A stretch of 64,000 nucleotides of DNA from Acinetobacter sp. UBA3106 (GTDB lineage: Bacteria > Pseudomonadota > Gammaproteobacteria > Pseudomonadales > Moraxellaceae), in the NCBI GenBank assembly GCA_002365595.1, contig DFAM01000023.1, positions 81,801-145,800 on the forward strand, written 5' to 3'. Shown piece after piece: positions 35,534 to 44,269 of the stretch (its first letter is position 1; every line of letters starts with the position of its first letter). The notes under the pieces were generated by a model. The model ran no database searches. It was not told where the DNA came from and saw nothing but the letters and a program-made list of their open reading frames with translations. The translations under genes and the position numbers were made by a program.

Positions 35534-36610
35534 ATGAAAAAATATTTATTCATATTGGCTGTAAGTTTGCCATACTCTGCTTATGCGGAAAAAACGATTC
35601 AATACAGTATAAATGCAGATATTTATAGTGAGCCTGTTAGTGTACATGCCTTTTTAAATAGCTGGGAAACGCCCAATTTAAAAAAAGGTAATAATGCCTT
35701 TGCGCATGGGAAAATGAAATTAGAAACCAAACAGGATAATTGGACTGTAGGTTGGGTTTGGGCTTATGACTATCAGATTCACTTTAGTAATGATATGGCA
35801 AAGCTCTATTATCAAATTGAAAATGATCAGTTAATTGATGCAAATAAATACAATCAATTAAAATTAGAAGCTCAACATGTCGACACAGTGGGAACTCGTT
35901 TTGCCTATGACTGGAAGGTTCATCCTGATTGGACCATTGTGACAGGAGCAACTGCGCTTATCGGACGTCATTATGTAGATGGTAAATTCCAGGCAACAGG
36001 TCAAACAACCAATATGACTGAATTGATGGATCGGGTTGCTTGGTTAAATGGTTCATTGGATTATAGTTATGACCGTCCTGCATTAAAAGAAGAGGAATTA
36101 GGCTGGGATGGAAGAACGAGTCAAGGTTATGGCTATGCCCTAGAGTTTGGTTTACATGGACAAATCAAAAAAGATTGGAATATTAATCTTCAGGTCGATG
36201 ATTTATTCAGTTATTTATATTGGGATAATGCTCCATTTACGCGCTACGACCTTCGTTACGATCAAAATCAACGTCCTCGAATGGATTTAAGTGGACAATT
36301 AAGTAAGAGCAAGCAGTATCGTCAAAAACTGCCTTTCAAATTGAGTTCGGAAATTAGCTATGATGTTCAAACCAAGCCTTGGAGTGTGAGCATCAGTAGT
36401 TTTTCAAATGAGTATATAACATTAGCTCAACTGAATGCTTTTTGGAAAACAGAACAATTAAAATATGGTCTGCATATAGAGCCGCAAACACATGCTTTGG
36501 GATTATCGGTACAGCATAAAAATTTTGGGGCTAAGTATATGACCGATGATTTAGACAGCAATCAGGCACATCGTTTTAGTGCTTTTTTATATGCTCAATA
36601 TCACTGGTAA
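35534..36610 (+). CDS. Outer-membrane beta-barrel protein of unknown family
   Basis: 358 residues. Signal peptide MKKYLFILAVSLPYSAYA, then a sequence of alternating polar/aromatic strands (for example FAHGKMKLETKQDNWTVGW, WSVSISSFSNEYITLAQ, FGAKYMTDDL) ending in the C-terminal outer-membrane signature FSAFLYAQYHW. Predicted barrel of about 16-18 strands with no TonB plug. Its start lies just after a hairpin with no clear ribosome site, hinting at coupled or low translation. It comes directly after the unknown lipoprotein gene on the same strand. Partner function is inferred only from adjacency. Confidence 0.78.
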   Translation: MKKYLFILAVSLPYSAYAEKTIQYSINADIYSEPVSVHAFLNSWETPNLKKGNNAFAHGKMKLETKQDNWTVGWVWAYDYQIHFSNDMAKLYYQIENDQLIDANKYNQLKLEAQHVDTVGTRFAYDWKVHPDWTIVTGATALIGRHYVDGKFQATGQTTNMTELMDRVAWLNGSLDYSYDRPALKEEELGWDGRTSQGYGYALEFGLHGQIKKDWNINLQVDDLFSYLYWDNAPFTRYDLRYDQNQRPRMDLSGQLSKSKQYRQKLPFKLSSEISYDVQTKPWSVSISSFSNEYITLAQLNAFWKTEQLKYGLHIEPQTHALGLSVQHKNFGAKYMTDDLDSNQAHRFSAFLYAQYHW

Positions 36611-36636
36611 AACCTTTCAAAATTAAAATGTCAAAA

Positions 36637-36663
36637 AAAAACGGAGCATATTGCTCCGTTTTT
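36637..36663. terminator. Bidirectional terminator
   Basis: Twelve-base stem AAAAACGGAGCA/TGCTCCGTTTTT with a TAT loop, shared by the convergent barrel and selO genes. Confidence 0.93.
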
Positions 36664-36665
36664 TG

Positions 36666-38111
36666 TTATGAGGAACAGCTCACCATCACTTCAGGCACAT
36701 CACTCGGCAAGGGGCCTAAATCTTCAGTCTGCTCTAAATCGGGTTGTTTAAGATAAGGCTGGTGCAGCAACTTAAACAGACGCTCCACTTCCGCAAAATC
36801 ATCCCGTTCCGCCAGCTCAATGGCTTTTTGCGCCATGTGATTACGTAAAATATACTGCGGATTGGCTTGCACCATTTCGGCATCAAGTTCATCTGTTTCT
36901 TGGTTTGCTCGAATATTTTCATATTGAGTCAAAAAACTTTCAAACTGGCGTCGGTCCAGACAGTCATCTTTAATCATTTCAAACTGTTTGTTCTGAAGCT
37001 GAATAAAGTTTTGGGTATAGTCCAGTTGCTCGCTTTGCAGAATTCTTAAGAAAGCCATGCCGCAGTCAAAACTGTCTTTATGGAAACTTGGCAAGCCCAT
37101 TTTCTGGTTTAAACCATGTTTATAATGCTCTAAGAATGTTGGCTCATAGTGCTCTAAACATGAAGCTAAATCCTGTTTCCATTGCTCTTTATCATAGTCT
37201 GTAGGGCAGAGCGGAACCAGGTTGTTTAACCATTGCCATACATTCCAGTGCCCAATACTTGGCTGCTGCTGATAGGTATAACGGCCTTGATAATCCGAGT
37301 GGTTGTTGATCCAGCTCGGACGGAAACGTTCCATAAAACCATAAGGACCAAAGTCCAAAGTCGAACCGGTAATATTCAGGTTGTCAGTATTCATCACGCC
37401 ATGGGCAAAACCCACCAGCTGCCATTTGGCAATCATCACTGCAGTACGTTGGGTGACTTTGGTTGCAAAAGCTAAAACAGGCTGTTCAGCATCGAGACAT
37501 TCCGGATAATGCCATTCAATGCACTTTTGGGTAAATTCAGTGAGTAATTCAGGTTGATACTGATTAATCCATTCAAAATGTCCAAAGCGAATATGACAGT
37601 CTGATGTGCGCAGCATCATCGCGCCCGGTTCCAGTTTTTCGCGTTGTATGCCTTGGGTGGAAGAGGTGAATCCAACTGCATTACTGGATGCAATACCCAA
37701 AGCATTCAAGGCATGACCGGCCAAGTATTCGCGAATCACGGAACGTAAAACGGCACGACCATCACCCATACGCGAGTAGGGCGTTGAACCAGCACCTTTT
37801 AAATGCAGGTCGATGGTTTGACCATTTGTATCTAGAATTTGTGCAATCAGTAAGCCACGGCCATCACCGAGTTGTCCTGCCCATTGTCCAAACTGATGCC
37901 CGGCATAGACCATCGCCAAAGGTTCAAATTCGGTAAAGGTTTTTTGTCCACTACAGATTTCAACCCATTTGGCTTTATCTTGTTCTGACCATTGTAGTTG
38001 ATTGGCCAGAGCTTCATTGAAATGACCGGCTTTGGCGCCTTTTAAAGGAACTGGCATTTGATGATGATAAAGCTTGGGATTGAGCGATGGATAGCGAGGA
38101 TTAAATTGCAT
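36666..38111 (-). CDS. selO: Protein adenylyltransferase SelO (YdiU/UPF0061)
   Basis: Pseudokinase-fold enzyme that transfers AMP to proteins in redox stress. 481 residues, the family's usual length. Characteristic blocks: PLAMVYAGHQFGQWAGQLGDG, LKGAGSTPYSRMGDGRAVLR, FAHGVMNTDNLNITGSTLDFGPYGF (active-site N and D), and a C-terminal VSCSS in which cysteine C479 occupies the place of selenocysteine in eukaryotic homologues. Start MQFNPRYPS. Confidence 0.95.
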   Translation of the reverse strand: MQFNPRYPSLNPKLYHHQMPVPLKGAKAGHFNEALANQLQWSEQDKAKWVEICSGQKTFTEFEPLAMVYAGHQFGQWAGQLGDGRGLLIAQILDTNGQTIDLHLKGAGSTPYSRMGDGRAVLRSVIREYLAGHALNALGIASSNAVGFTSSTQGIQREKLEPGAMMLRTSDCHIRFGHFEWINQYQPELLTEFTQKCIEWHYPECLDAEQPVLAFATKVTQRTAVMIAKWQLVGFAHGVMNTDNLNITGSTLDFGPYGFMERFRPSWINNHSDYQGRYTYQQQPSIGHWNVWQWLNNLVPLCPTDYDKEQWKQDLASCLEHYEPTFLEHYKHGLNQKMGLPSFHKDSFDCGMAFLRILQSEQLDYTQNFIQLQNKQFEMIKDDCLDRRQFESFLTQYENIRANQETDELDAEMVQANPQYILRNHMAQKAIELAERDDFAEVERLFKLLHQPYLKQPDLEQTEDLGPLPSDVPEVMVSCSS

Positions 38112-38172
38112 AGGACAATCTAAGAAATGGGAGAGATGTGATCACTATAACAAATTTAAACGGCCAAAATGA

Positions 38173-38199
38173 ATAAAGCCCCAACAATGGGGGCTTTAT
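38173..38199 (-). terminator. Terminator after the desaturase gene
   Basis: Ten-base stem ATAAAGCCCC/GGGGCTTTAT with a seven-base loop, 16 bases past the desaturase stop. The U tail is weak. Confidence 0.65.
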
Positions 38200-38214
38200 C
38201 GATCGAATCAGGTT

Positions 38215-39381
38215 TTATTCTGAAACAGGATTCTTTTTAATGCTGCGCATTAAAATTTTTAGGGTATTACGGTGATGGGAAAGACGTTGTTCAACTAGCT
38301 GGAAATCCATTTTAAGTTTGCTATCCATCTGGTGAATTTTTTCAGCAACAGAAGCTTTTTTGGCTTGAATCTCTTGCTCTTTTAGCTTGGCCCAATCATT
38401 TAAAGTTTGGGTAAACGCTTCATATTCCTGAGCAATACGAAGTTTAGCTGCCGCCATATCTTCATTGACATTATGACCATACACCGCTAAATCTTGTTCA
38501 GCATATTTAAAGCGCATTGCCAATTCAGCTTTTTTAATATTAAAGCTCGGAATACGACGTAAATTTTTAGCTAAGCCCAATTTTGAACATGACCAGATCA
38601 GCCATTTGGTAGGATCGTACTGCCACCATTTCACGCCATTACGGTAATCGTATTGGAAAATGTGGTGGTAGTTGTGATAACCCTCACCCCAAGTGGCAAT
38701 CGCTAAAACGAAATTGTCACGTGCAGTGTTTTCGTCGGTATATGGACGTTTGCCCCACATATGACAAAGTGAGTTAATAAAGAAGGTCACATGATGGCTC
38801 AAGATCAGGCGGAGTAAACCACCCAATAACAATACGCCCCACATATCATCAACTGCCCAACCCACTGTAGTCAAAATCACAGCATGTACGGCAATGACCA
38901 GTGGAATGTAATATTTGTCCTGAAACATCACCACTTTGTCATTTAACAAATCGGGTGCATTTTTATAATTCGCTTCTGCTGCCGGATAGTTACGAAGCAT
39001 CCATCCAATATGGGCATACCAAAAGCCATTATTAATTGAATATGGGTCTTGATCGACATCATCGACATGGCGGTGATGGGTACGGTGACCTGAAGCCCAG
39101 AACAAAATACTATTTTGAACGGCAAAAGTACCCATAAGCATTAAAATAATTTTTAATGGCAAAGTTGCTTCGTAAGCACGATGTGCCCATAAGCGGTGAT
39201 AACCCGCAGTAATCCCTAAACTACTCACACCGAGTAGTACAAATAAGCTGATCCATGCGCCTAAGCTAAAATCATGATGATAAGCATATAAAGGGATAGC
39301 GATTACAGCCACAATTGGCAAGAATACCAATGCGAATACTGCAATCCAGTTAATTGGGGCTTTGGGTAGGGGAGCATTCAT
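38215..39381 (-). CDS. Membrane fatty-acid (acyl-CoA) delta-9-type desaturase
   Basis: Di-iron membrane enzyme inserting a double bond into acyl chains. The three histidine boxes HRLWAHRAYE, HRTHHRHVDD and HNYHHIF are intact. Hydrophobic helices flank them. A Lys/Glu-rich C-terminal region after about residue 290 is longer than in short desaturases. The start is uncertain: the frame opens at a GTG at 39393, but MNAPLPKAP at 39381 looks best; AGGAG lies slightly far upstream. A 277-base intergenic region upstream may hold lipid-responsive control. It should set membrane fluidity together with the LOS and phospholipid genes nearby. Confidence 0.9.
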   Translation of the reverse strand: MNAPLPKAPINWIAVFALVFLPIVAVIAIPLYAYHHDFSLGAWISLFVLLGVSSLGITAGYHRLWAHRAYEATLPLKIILMLMGTFAVQNSILFWASGHRTHHRHVDDVDQDPYSINNGFWYAHIGWMLRNYPAAEANYKNAPDLLNDKVVMFQDKYYIPLVIAVHAVILTTVGWAVDDMWGVLLLGGLLRLILSHHVTFFINSLCHMWGKRPYTDENTARDNFVLAIATWGEGYHNYHHIFQYDYRNGVKWWQYDPTKWLIWSCSKLGLAKNLRRIPSFNIKKAELAMRFKYAEQDLAVYGHNVNEDMAAAKLRIAQEYEAFTQTLNDWAKLKEQEIQAKKASVAEKIHQMDSKLKMDFQLVEQRLSHHRNTLKILMRSIKKNPVSE

Positions 39382-39670
39382 CTCCAACAGCACTCCTAGA
39401 ACCTTTTAAAAGGTAAAGGTAAGGTATAAACGAATTCTTAATTCAATACAGTTTATATGGATTAAGACTTCTTCAATATTAGCATGAGCTACTAAATCTT
39501 CACTAGCGTTATTCTACAGGTGTATTGTACTAAACAGTAACAGAATACGAGGCAGGGTTGATTGATTTTATCGAAGGTCAAAGCAGCTTCTTTCCACCCT
39601 GACGATATGAATCATTTTTGATTAAATAAATAGTGAATTAAGTCATATAAATGGGGGCGAAAAATTTATT

Positions 39671-40381
39671 TTAAAGTTGCTCCAGCATCATTTTCGGAAA
39701 ATCGGTAATCAATCCGTCTATTCCTAAACTTTGCAGATGCTTGGCGCGCTCAATATCATTCACTGTCCAGACACTGATGTGTAAATGAGCTTGTTGGGTA
39801 GCTTGAATCATCTCATCAGTTGCCAGCTGATTCATCCAGCCAATTTGGCAACAACCCAGTTCTAACGCCTGTTCAATAGCTTGGTGTTTGATGTCATCTT
39901 CAATCAATAAGCCGCGTTTAAATATCGAGTCTTGCTGTTTTAAGACCTGATGGATTTTTAAATCGAAACTGGTGATTACGGCAGTTTGTTCAAAGCCGTG
40001 TAATTGTTTTTGTAATTCTAAGACTAGTTTTTCAGCTTCCGCCATAGTTGCAACAGCTTTGACTTCAACTTCAATATGCTCAAAGTCATGAATAATGCTC
40101 AGGGTCTGGCGGAGTGTCGGGGTGAGCTGTTTTTCCCAGTCCATCCAGATATGCGCCTGATTATAGGCTTCAAGCTGATGGCTGTTTAGGTCATAGAGCG
40201 GCTGATCTGTACCGGTGGTTCTTAAAAAGTTGTCATCGTGCATGATAACGAGTTCATTATCTTTAAGCTGACGGACATCAAATTCGACTGCACGGATGCC
40301 CAAGTCATGAATGTATTGAAAGCCGCCTAGGGTATTTTCCGGGGCTTCACCACGTGCACCACGATGGCCGATGATTTTCAT
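39671..40381 (-). CDS. ugpQ: Glycerophosphodiester phosphodiesterase (UgpQ type)
   Basis: Hydrolyses glycerophosphodiesters to glycerol-3-phosphate and alcohol. 236 residues, no signal peptide, so the cytoplasmic UgpQ type. Active-site motifs IGHRGARGEAPENT and VEFDVRQLKDNELVIMHDDNF are complete, with ISVWTVNDIERAKHL and GIDGLITDFP at the C-terminus. Stands alone between intergenic regions. The ugpQ name rests on similarity of length and location; no ugp transporter genes are nearby. Confidence 0.88.
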   Translation of the reverse strand: MKIIGHRGARGEAPENTLGGFQYIHDLGIRAVEFDVRQLKDNELVIMHDDNFLRTTGTDQPLYDLNSHQLEAYNQAHIWMDWEKQLTPTLRQTLSIIHDFEHIEVEVKAVATMAEAEKLVLELQKQLHGFEQTAVITSFDLKIHQVLKQQDSIFKRGLLIEDDIKHQAIEQALELGCCQIGWMNQLATDEMIQATQQAHLHISVWTVNDIERAKHLQSLGIDGLITDFPKMMLEQL

Positions 40382-40716
40382 AATGAACTCTTTTTCTAGA
40401 TTGAACTGTGAAAGTGAATCACTGCTTTTATCTTATCATTCAATGCATGTTAGATATTGGAATTTAAGGTTTACTTGTTTTAAATTGCAGTAGAGATTGT
40501 GAATTGATTTTGTATAGGTGATTTCTTACTTTTCAAAGATGAAAAGTAACAAAAATCTTTTGTCTGGCAAAAGGTTCATCCCTGAAACCTTTGCCAGACG
40601 GCGACATCCTTGTCACCTGGCGCGGTAGCAGTATACTGGTACTTTGTTTTTAGAAAGAGCAACAAGTAGTCATTTTTTATCAGCGAAACGAGTGACAATT
40701 TTGAATTAACAATAAG
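40382..40716. other. Intergenic region with structured repeat, between ugpQ and the B12 genes
   Basis: About 335 bases with no gene. Half of it is the repeat element at 40526-40640. The rest is AT-rich and includes the ugpQ promoter region on the minus strand. Confidence 0.45.
40526..40640. repeat. Double-hairpin intergenic repeat
   Basis: TTACTTTTC/GAAAAGTAA hairpin (40526-40549), then CAAAAATCTTTTG and a 14-base hairpin TCTGGCAAAAGGTT/AAACCTTTGCCAGA (40563-40598). The first hairpin and the following AAAGTAAC-AAA pattern resemble the element at 45844, so the two may belong to one Acinetobacter repeat family. Confidence 0.6.
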
Positions 40717-41295
40717 TTAAATCGTCTCATTAATATTTTTTTGCCACAGTACTTCAGATCCACCTTCAGCACGTTGCAATGTCCGCGAGGCAACAAATAA
40801 CCAGTCAGAAAGACGGTTTAAAAGCTGCAATGACGTTGCCTGAATATTTTGATCGCGGGTATGTACCGTCATCAGGCTGCGCTCAGCACGGCGGCATACT
40901 GAACGTGCTTGATGTGCATAACTGCATGCTAAAGTTCCGGCCGGTAAAATAAAGTCTTTCAGCATGGGTAAAGCTTCATTCATACGGTCAATTTCATTTT
41001 CCAGAAATTCAACTGAAACCGGTAAAACCATGTTGTAGTTGGGAATACAAACTTCACCACCCAGGTCAAAGAGCCAATGTTGAATCAGGCTTAAAGACTT
41101 ATCCCAAGCAGCTTTGTCTTCAATATTACTCACGGCAATTTGTGAACGTAAAATACCAATACAAGAGTTGAGTTCATCGACATCACCTAAAGCGGCAATA
41201 CGCAAGTCATCTTTGGCTACGCGTGAACCGTCGCCTAGTCCGGTTGTACCAGAGTCGCCTGTGCGGGTATAAATTTTACTTAAACGGTGGCCCAT
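40717..41295 (-). CDS. Cob(I)alamin adenosyltransferase (PduO type)
   Basis: Adds the adenosyl group of ATP to reduced cobalamin, making coenzyme B12. 192 residues with the PduO signatures YTRTGDSGTTGLGDGSRVAKDD (phosphate-binding), GDVDELNSCIG and ARSVCRRAERSL. It lies downstream of btuB on the same strand with 96 bases between, so B12 import and activation are linked. A terminator at 41333 separates them in part. Gene names vary (pduO, btuR-like); activity call is firm. Confidence 0.92.
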   Translation of the reverse strand: MGHRLSKIYTRTGDSGTTGLGDGSRVAKDDLRIAALGDVDELNSCIGILRSQIAVSNIEDKAAWDKSLSLIQHWLFDLGGEVCIPNYNMVLPVSVEFLENEIDRMNEALPMLKDFILPAGTLACSYAHQARSVCRRAERSLMTVHTRDQNIQATSLQLLNRLSDWLFVASRTLQRAEGGSEVLWQKNINETI

Positions 41296-41332
41296 TTATA
41301 ATTCCTTAAAACTTTGATATCTGAATATAAAA

Positions 41333-41362
41333 AGGATAATGCCATAGGCATGACATTATCCT
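41333..41362 (-). terminator. Terminator after btuB
   Basis: Nine-base stem AGGATAATG/CATTATCCT with a 12-base loop; on the minus strand it ends in TTTTTAT. It lies between btuB and the adenosyltransferase gene. Confidence 0.72.
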
Positions 41363-41390
41363 CAAAAGTATTTACTAAAAGTCGGCAAAC

Positions 41391-43229
41391 TTAGTATGTG
41401 AAGGTCACACCAGCAGAGGCTAAACGACCGCCATTAACATAGTAGTAGCCTCGATCTTGATAGGCGGCTTTGTATTCTACATCGCCAATATTTTGAATAT
41501 TGCTAAACAATTTAACATGGGGATTAACATTCCAGTAGGCATTGACGTCAACAGTTGCATAACCCGGATTTTGGTAGTTTTTGTCCCAGTCTTTCGATTT
41601 TGATTTGGCAATTAAAGACGCGCTAATTCCATAGATTTCATTTTGAATACCTGTAGTTAAAGTGAAACCCTGACGGGGACGGCGGCCTAACTCCTGATGG
41701 GTTTCATCATTTTCAGATTTCACATAGCTATAAGCTGCTTTGGTAAATAAATCATTTTGTTGCCAAGCCAAATATAGCTCTACGCCTTTATAGGTGGCTT
41801 TATCAATATTGCCCAATTTACCGAAGTTTTCTGAACCAATCAGGTCTTCAACTTCAGTGTAATAGGCAGATAGGCCAGTTTTAAAACCTAAAGCTAAAGT
41901 CTGATCAATCCCGGCTTCATAAGACATACTTTCTTCTGGCGCAAGTTCAGGGTTGCCGTTCCAGGCATTGTAAAGCTCATTCAAGGTAGGCGATTTAAAG
42001 GCTGTTCCAATATTGGTGTAAATACTGGTAGAAGGGAGAACCTGATAACGTGCTGCTATTTGCCCTACAGTATGTGAGCCATATTTTTCATTGTCTTCAA
42101 CACGAATACCGGCCTGGGTATTTAGCTTTTCACCTTTGAACTGATGCTGTACATAGTAGCCGGTGGAATCGACATTTTCCTGATAAGGTGCGCCGTAAGA
42201 CAAAATGTCTGCATCAAGATTACGCTGAGTGAAACCTGCAAGAATGCTGTGCTGAGGTAAAAAGTTCCATTTACCGTAAAGTTCAGCTTCCTGGGTTGTG
42301 CTATGTACAAAATCAGTCGAATCTTTTTGCTCGACCTGATCTTTAAATTGAGATAAACGTCCATTCAGCTCAATGTTTTCCGTAACCTTGGCGCGGCCTC
42401 TTAAATTAACGATTTCATTTTCAAAATCCTGTTTGAGCAAGCTGCCATCAAAGGCATAGGCATCATATAAATTTGTACCTTCATTGCGGCTGTAATCTAT
42501 AGATGCGGCAAATTGCTGTTTTTCTAAGCCCACTTTGGCGCTATAACCTTTTTGCTCAAATGAAGCTGTTTCAGAGCGATCGGTTTTTTGGTTGGTGACT
42601 TGAGTGGCGTCAGACTCCAGACGTTGGCCACGAATTTGTGCATAGAAACCATCGTCATATAAATCAGCCCCGAGGACAGATTTATAAGTTTGATGTTCAC
42701 CGATTTCACCGGTGATAAATGCACTGGTTTTTTCCGGGGTTTTGGAAACCAGCTGAACTACACCGCCAATGGCATCCGTACCGTAGAGTACAGATGCAGG
42801 ACCTTTGAGCACCTCAATCTGTTGAATATCTGTGGTATCGATAAATGCTAAATTGGCAGTTCCTGAGGATGGGTTGTTGAGTCGAATACCGTCACGGAGG
42901 ACGAGGGTATGATCAGATTCCGTACCACGTAAATACATGTCTGCAAGTTGACCCATGCCGCCATTCTGCACCATGTTAATTGCAGCATCATGTTTTAACA
43001 GATCAGGAAAAGAAGCAATCGGTGACTGCTCGACAATATGTGGCTCAATAAGCGAAATTCTTGCAGGGACAGCGGTAATCTTTTCTTCAGAGCGTGTGGC
43101 AGTCACCACTAAAGTGTCTAAAGAAGCATTCACAGTGGTTGTGTTGTCTTGTGCAAAGACAGATGCAGAGAAACCCATCGCAATAGCGATTGCGCCCACT
43201 AAGGCTGTAGTCTGAAATTTAATCGTCAT
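41391..43229 (-). CDS. btuB: TonB-dependent cobalamin receptor BtuB
   Basis: Outer-membrane transporter for vitamin B12. 612 residues. Signal peptide ending VFAQ, TonB box DTLVVTA near residue 37, plug motifs (ADMYLRGTESDHTLVLRDGI, QQIEVLKGPASVLYGTDAIGG) and a 22-strand barrel ending ASAGVTFTY. The closest match in organisation is BtuB. The strongest evidence is the cobalamin riboswitch in its 5' leader, which represses it when B12 is abundant. The adenosyltransferase gene lies downstream. Confidence 0.94.
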   Translation of the reverse strand: MTIKFQTTALVGAIAIAMGFSASVFAQDNTTTVNASLDTLVVTATRSEEKITAVPARISLIEPHIVEQSPIASFPDLLKHDAAINMVQNGGMGQLADMYLRGTESDHTLVLRDGIRLNNPSSGTANLAFIDTTDIQQIEVLKGPASVLYGTDAIGGVVQLVSKTPEKTSAFITGEIGEHQTYKSVLGADLYDDGFYAQIRGQRLESDATQVTNQKTDRSETASFEQKGYSAKVGLEKQQFAASIDYSRNEGTNLYDAYAFDGSLLKQDFENEIVNLRGRAKVTENIELNGRLSQFKDQVEQKDSTDFVHSTTQEAELYGKWNFLPQHSILAGFTQRNLDADILSYGAPYQENVDSTGYYVQHQFKGEKLNTQAGIRVEDNEKYGSHTVGQIAARYQVLPSTSIYTNIGTAFKSPTLNELYNAWNGNPELAPEESMSYEAGIDQTLALGFKTGLSAYYTEVEDLIGSENFGKLGNIDKATYKGVELYLAWQQNDLFTKAAYSYVKSENDETHQELGRRPRQGFTLTTGIQNEIYGISASLIAKSKSKDWDKNYQNPGYATVDVNAYWNVNPHVKLFSNIQNIGDVEYKAAYQDRGYYYVNGGRLASAGVTFTY

Positions 43230-43282
43230 GATTTAAGCTCCATACATTCACCCCCCGTGAATGATTGAGTTAAAGAACACAA

Positions 43283-43478
43283 CAAGCAGGTATCCGGACT
43301 TAAATGTGCATGCATCTACATGTTACATATCCACCTTCCCACATTATTATGCAGTGGTGTAAATCAGCTGATTTATAAAGATATGCTTTTCATTTTACCG
43401 TTGCGGGGGCAGTGTCGGATTTGCACCAACTTCCCTAAAGCCTAAGCTTGACTCGTTGCAATTGCGCGCAGTATAAGG
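43283..43478 (-). ncRNA. Cobalamin riboswitch controlling btuB
   Basis: Read on the minus strand, the leader holds the B12-aptamer core TTAGGGAAGTTGGTGCAAAT, then ACTGCCCCCGCAACGGTAA, then TGTGGGAAGGTGGAT, and ends with AAGTCCGGATACCTGC at about 43302-43285. These are the conserved B12-box elements in order. It begins about 55 bases before the btuB start codon, so B12 binding would most likely hide the btuB ribosome site. Exact ends are approximate. Confidence 0.93.
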
Positions 43479-43627
43479 TTTGTGCAGGCATTAGACAATC
43501 TATGGCAATATTATTCCGGATGAACTTTACTCAAGCTTTTAAAATTGCATTACAATGATTCGCCCCCATATTTATAGACTGACTATAAATCGGGCAAAGA
43601 TTCAGCCAAAAAATTAGAGCGAAGTAT

Positions 43628-44269
43628 ATGCGAACCCGTGCCAAAATTTGCGGAATCACACGAATAGAAGATATACATTCTGCTGTAAATGCAGGAGCAG
43701 ATGCGATTGGTTTTGTGTTTTTTCCACCCAGTCCACGCAGTGTGACCCAAGAGCAAGCGAAAGAACTGATTCAGCATGTACCTGCCTATGTGCAAACTGT
43801 GGGCTTGTTTGTGAATGCATCGCTTGATGAAATTGAGCAGATTTTAAAACAAGCGCCAGTCGATATTTTACAGTTTCATGGGGATGAAAGCCCTGAACAA
43901 TGTCAGCAGATTTCCAGTCAGGTCGGTCGTCGCTGGTATAAAGCGATACAGGTAAAACCTGAGCTAGATGTCATCAATACTATAAAAAGCTACCAAAATG
44001 TAGGCGCAAGTGCAGTATTATTAGACGCCTGGCATCCTGAACTGAAAGGCGGAACCGGGCACAGCTTTGACTGGTCAAAATTCCCCAAACTCGATATTCC
44101 TTTAATTTTGGCAGGCGGTTTAAAGTCTGACAATATTGAAGACGCTATAAAGACGACCAATGCTTATGCAGTAGATGTCAGCGGAGGCGTAGAATCCGCT
44201 AAAGGTATAAAAGACCAACAACTGATTGAACAGTTTATGCAAGGAGTCCAACGTGGATCAGCAAAATAA
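43628..44269 (+). CDS. trpF: Phosphoribosylanthranilate isomerase
   Basis: Third-step enzyme of tryptophan synthesis from chorismate. 213-residue TIM barrel with catalytic cysteine in AKICGITRIED and aspartate in YAVDVSGGVES. First gene of the trpFB operon. A promoter-like TACAAT at 43551-43556 lies upstream. The start ATG at 43628 gives the usual MRTRAKICGIT N-terminus. The stop overlaps trpB by 17 bases. In Acinetobacter trpF and trpB form a separate operon from trpA, as here. Confidence 0.96.
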   Translation: MRTRAKICGITRIEDIHSAVNAGADAIGFVFFPPSPRSVTQEQAKELIQHVPAYVQTVGLFVNASLDEIEQILKQAPVDILQFHGDESPEQCQQISSQVGRRWYKAIQVKPELDVINTIKSYQNVGASAVLLDAWHPELKGGTGHSFDWSKFPKLDIPLILAGGLKSDNIEDAIKTTNAYAVDVSGGVESAKGIKDQQLIEQFMQGVQRGSAK

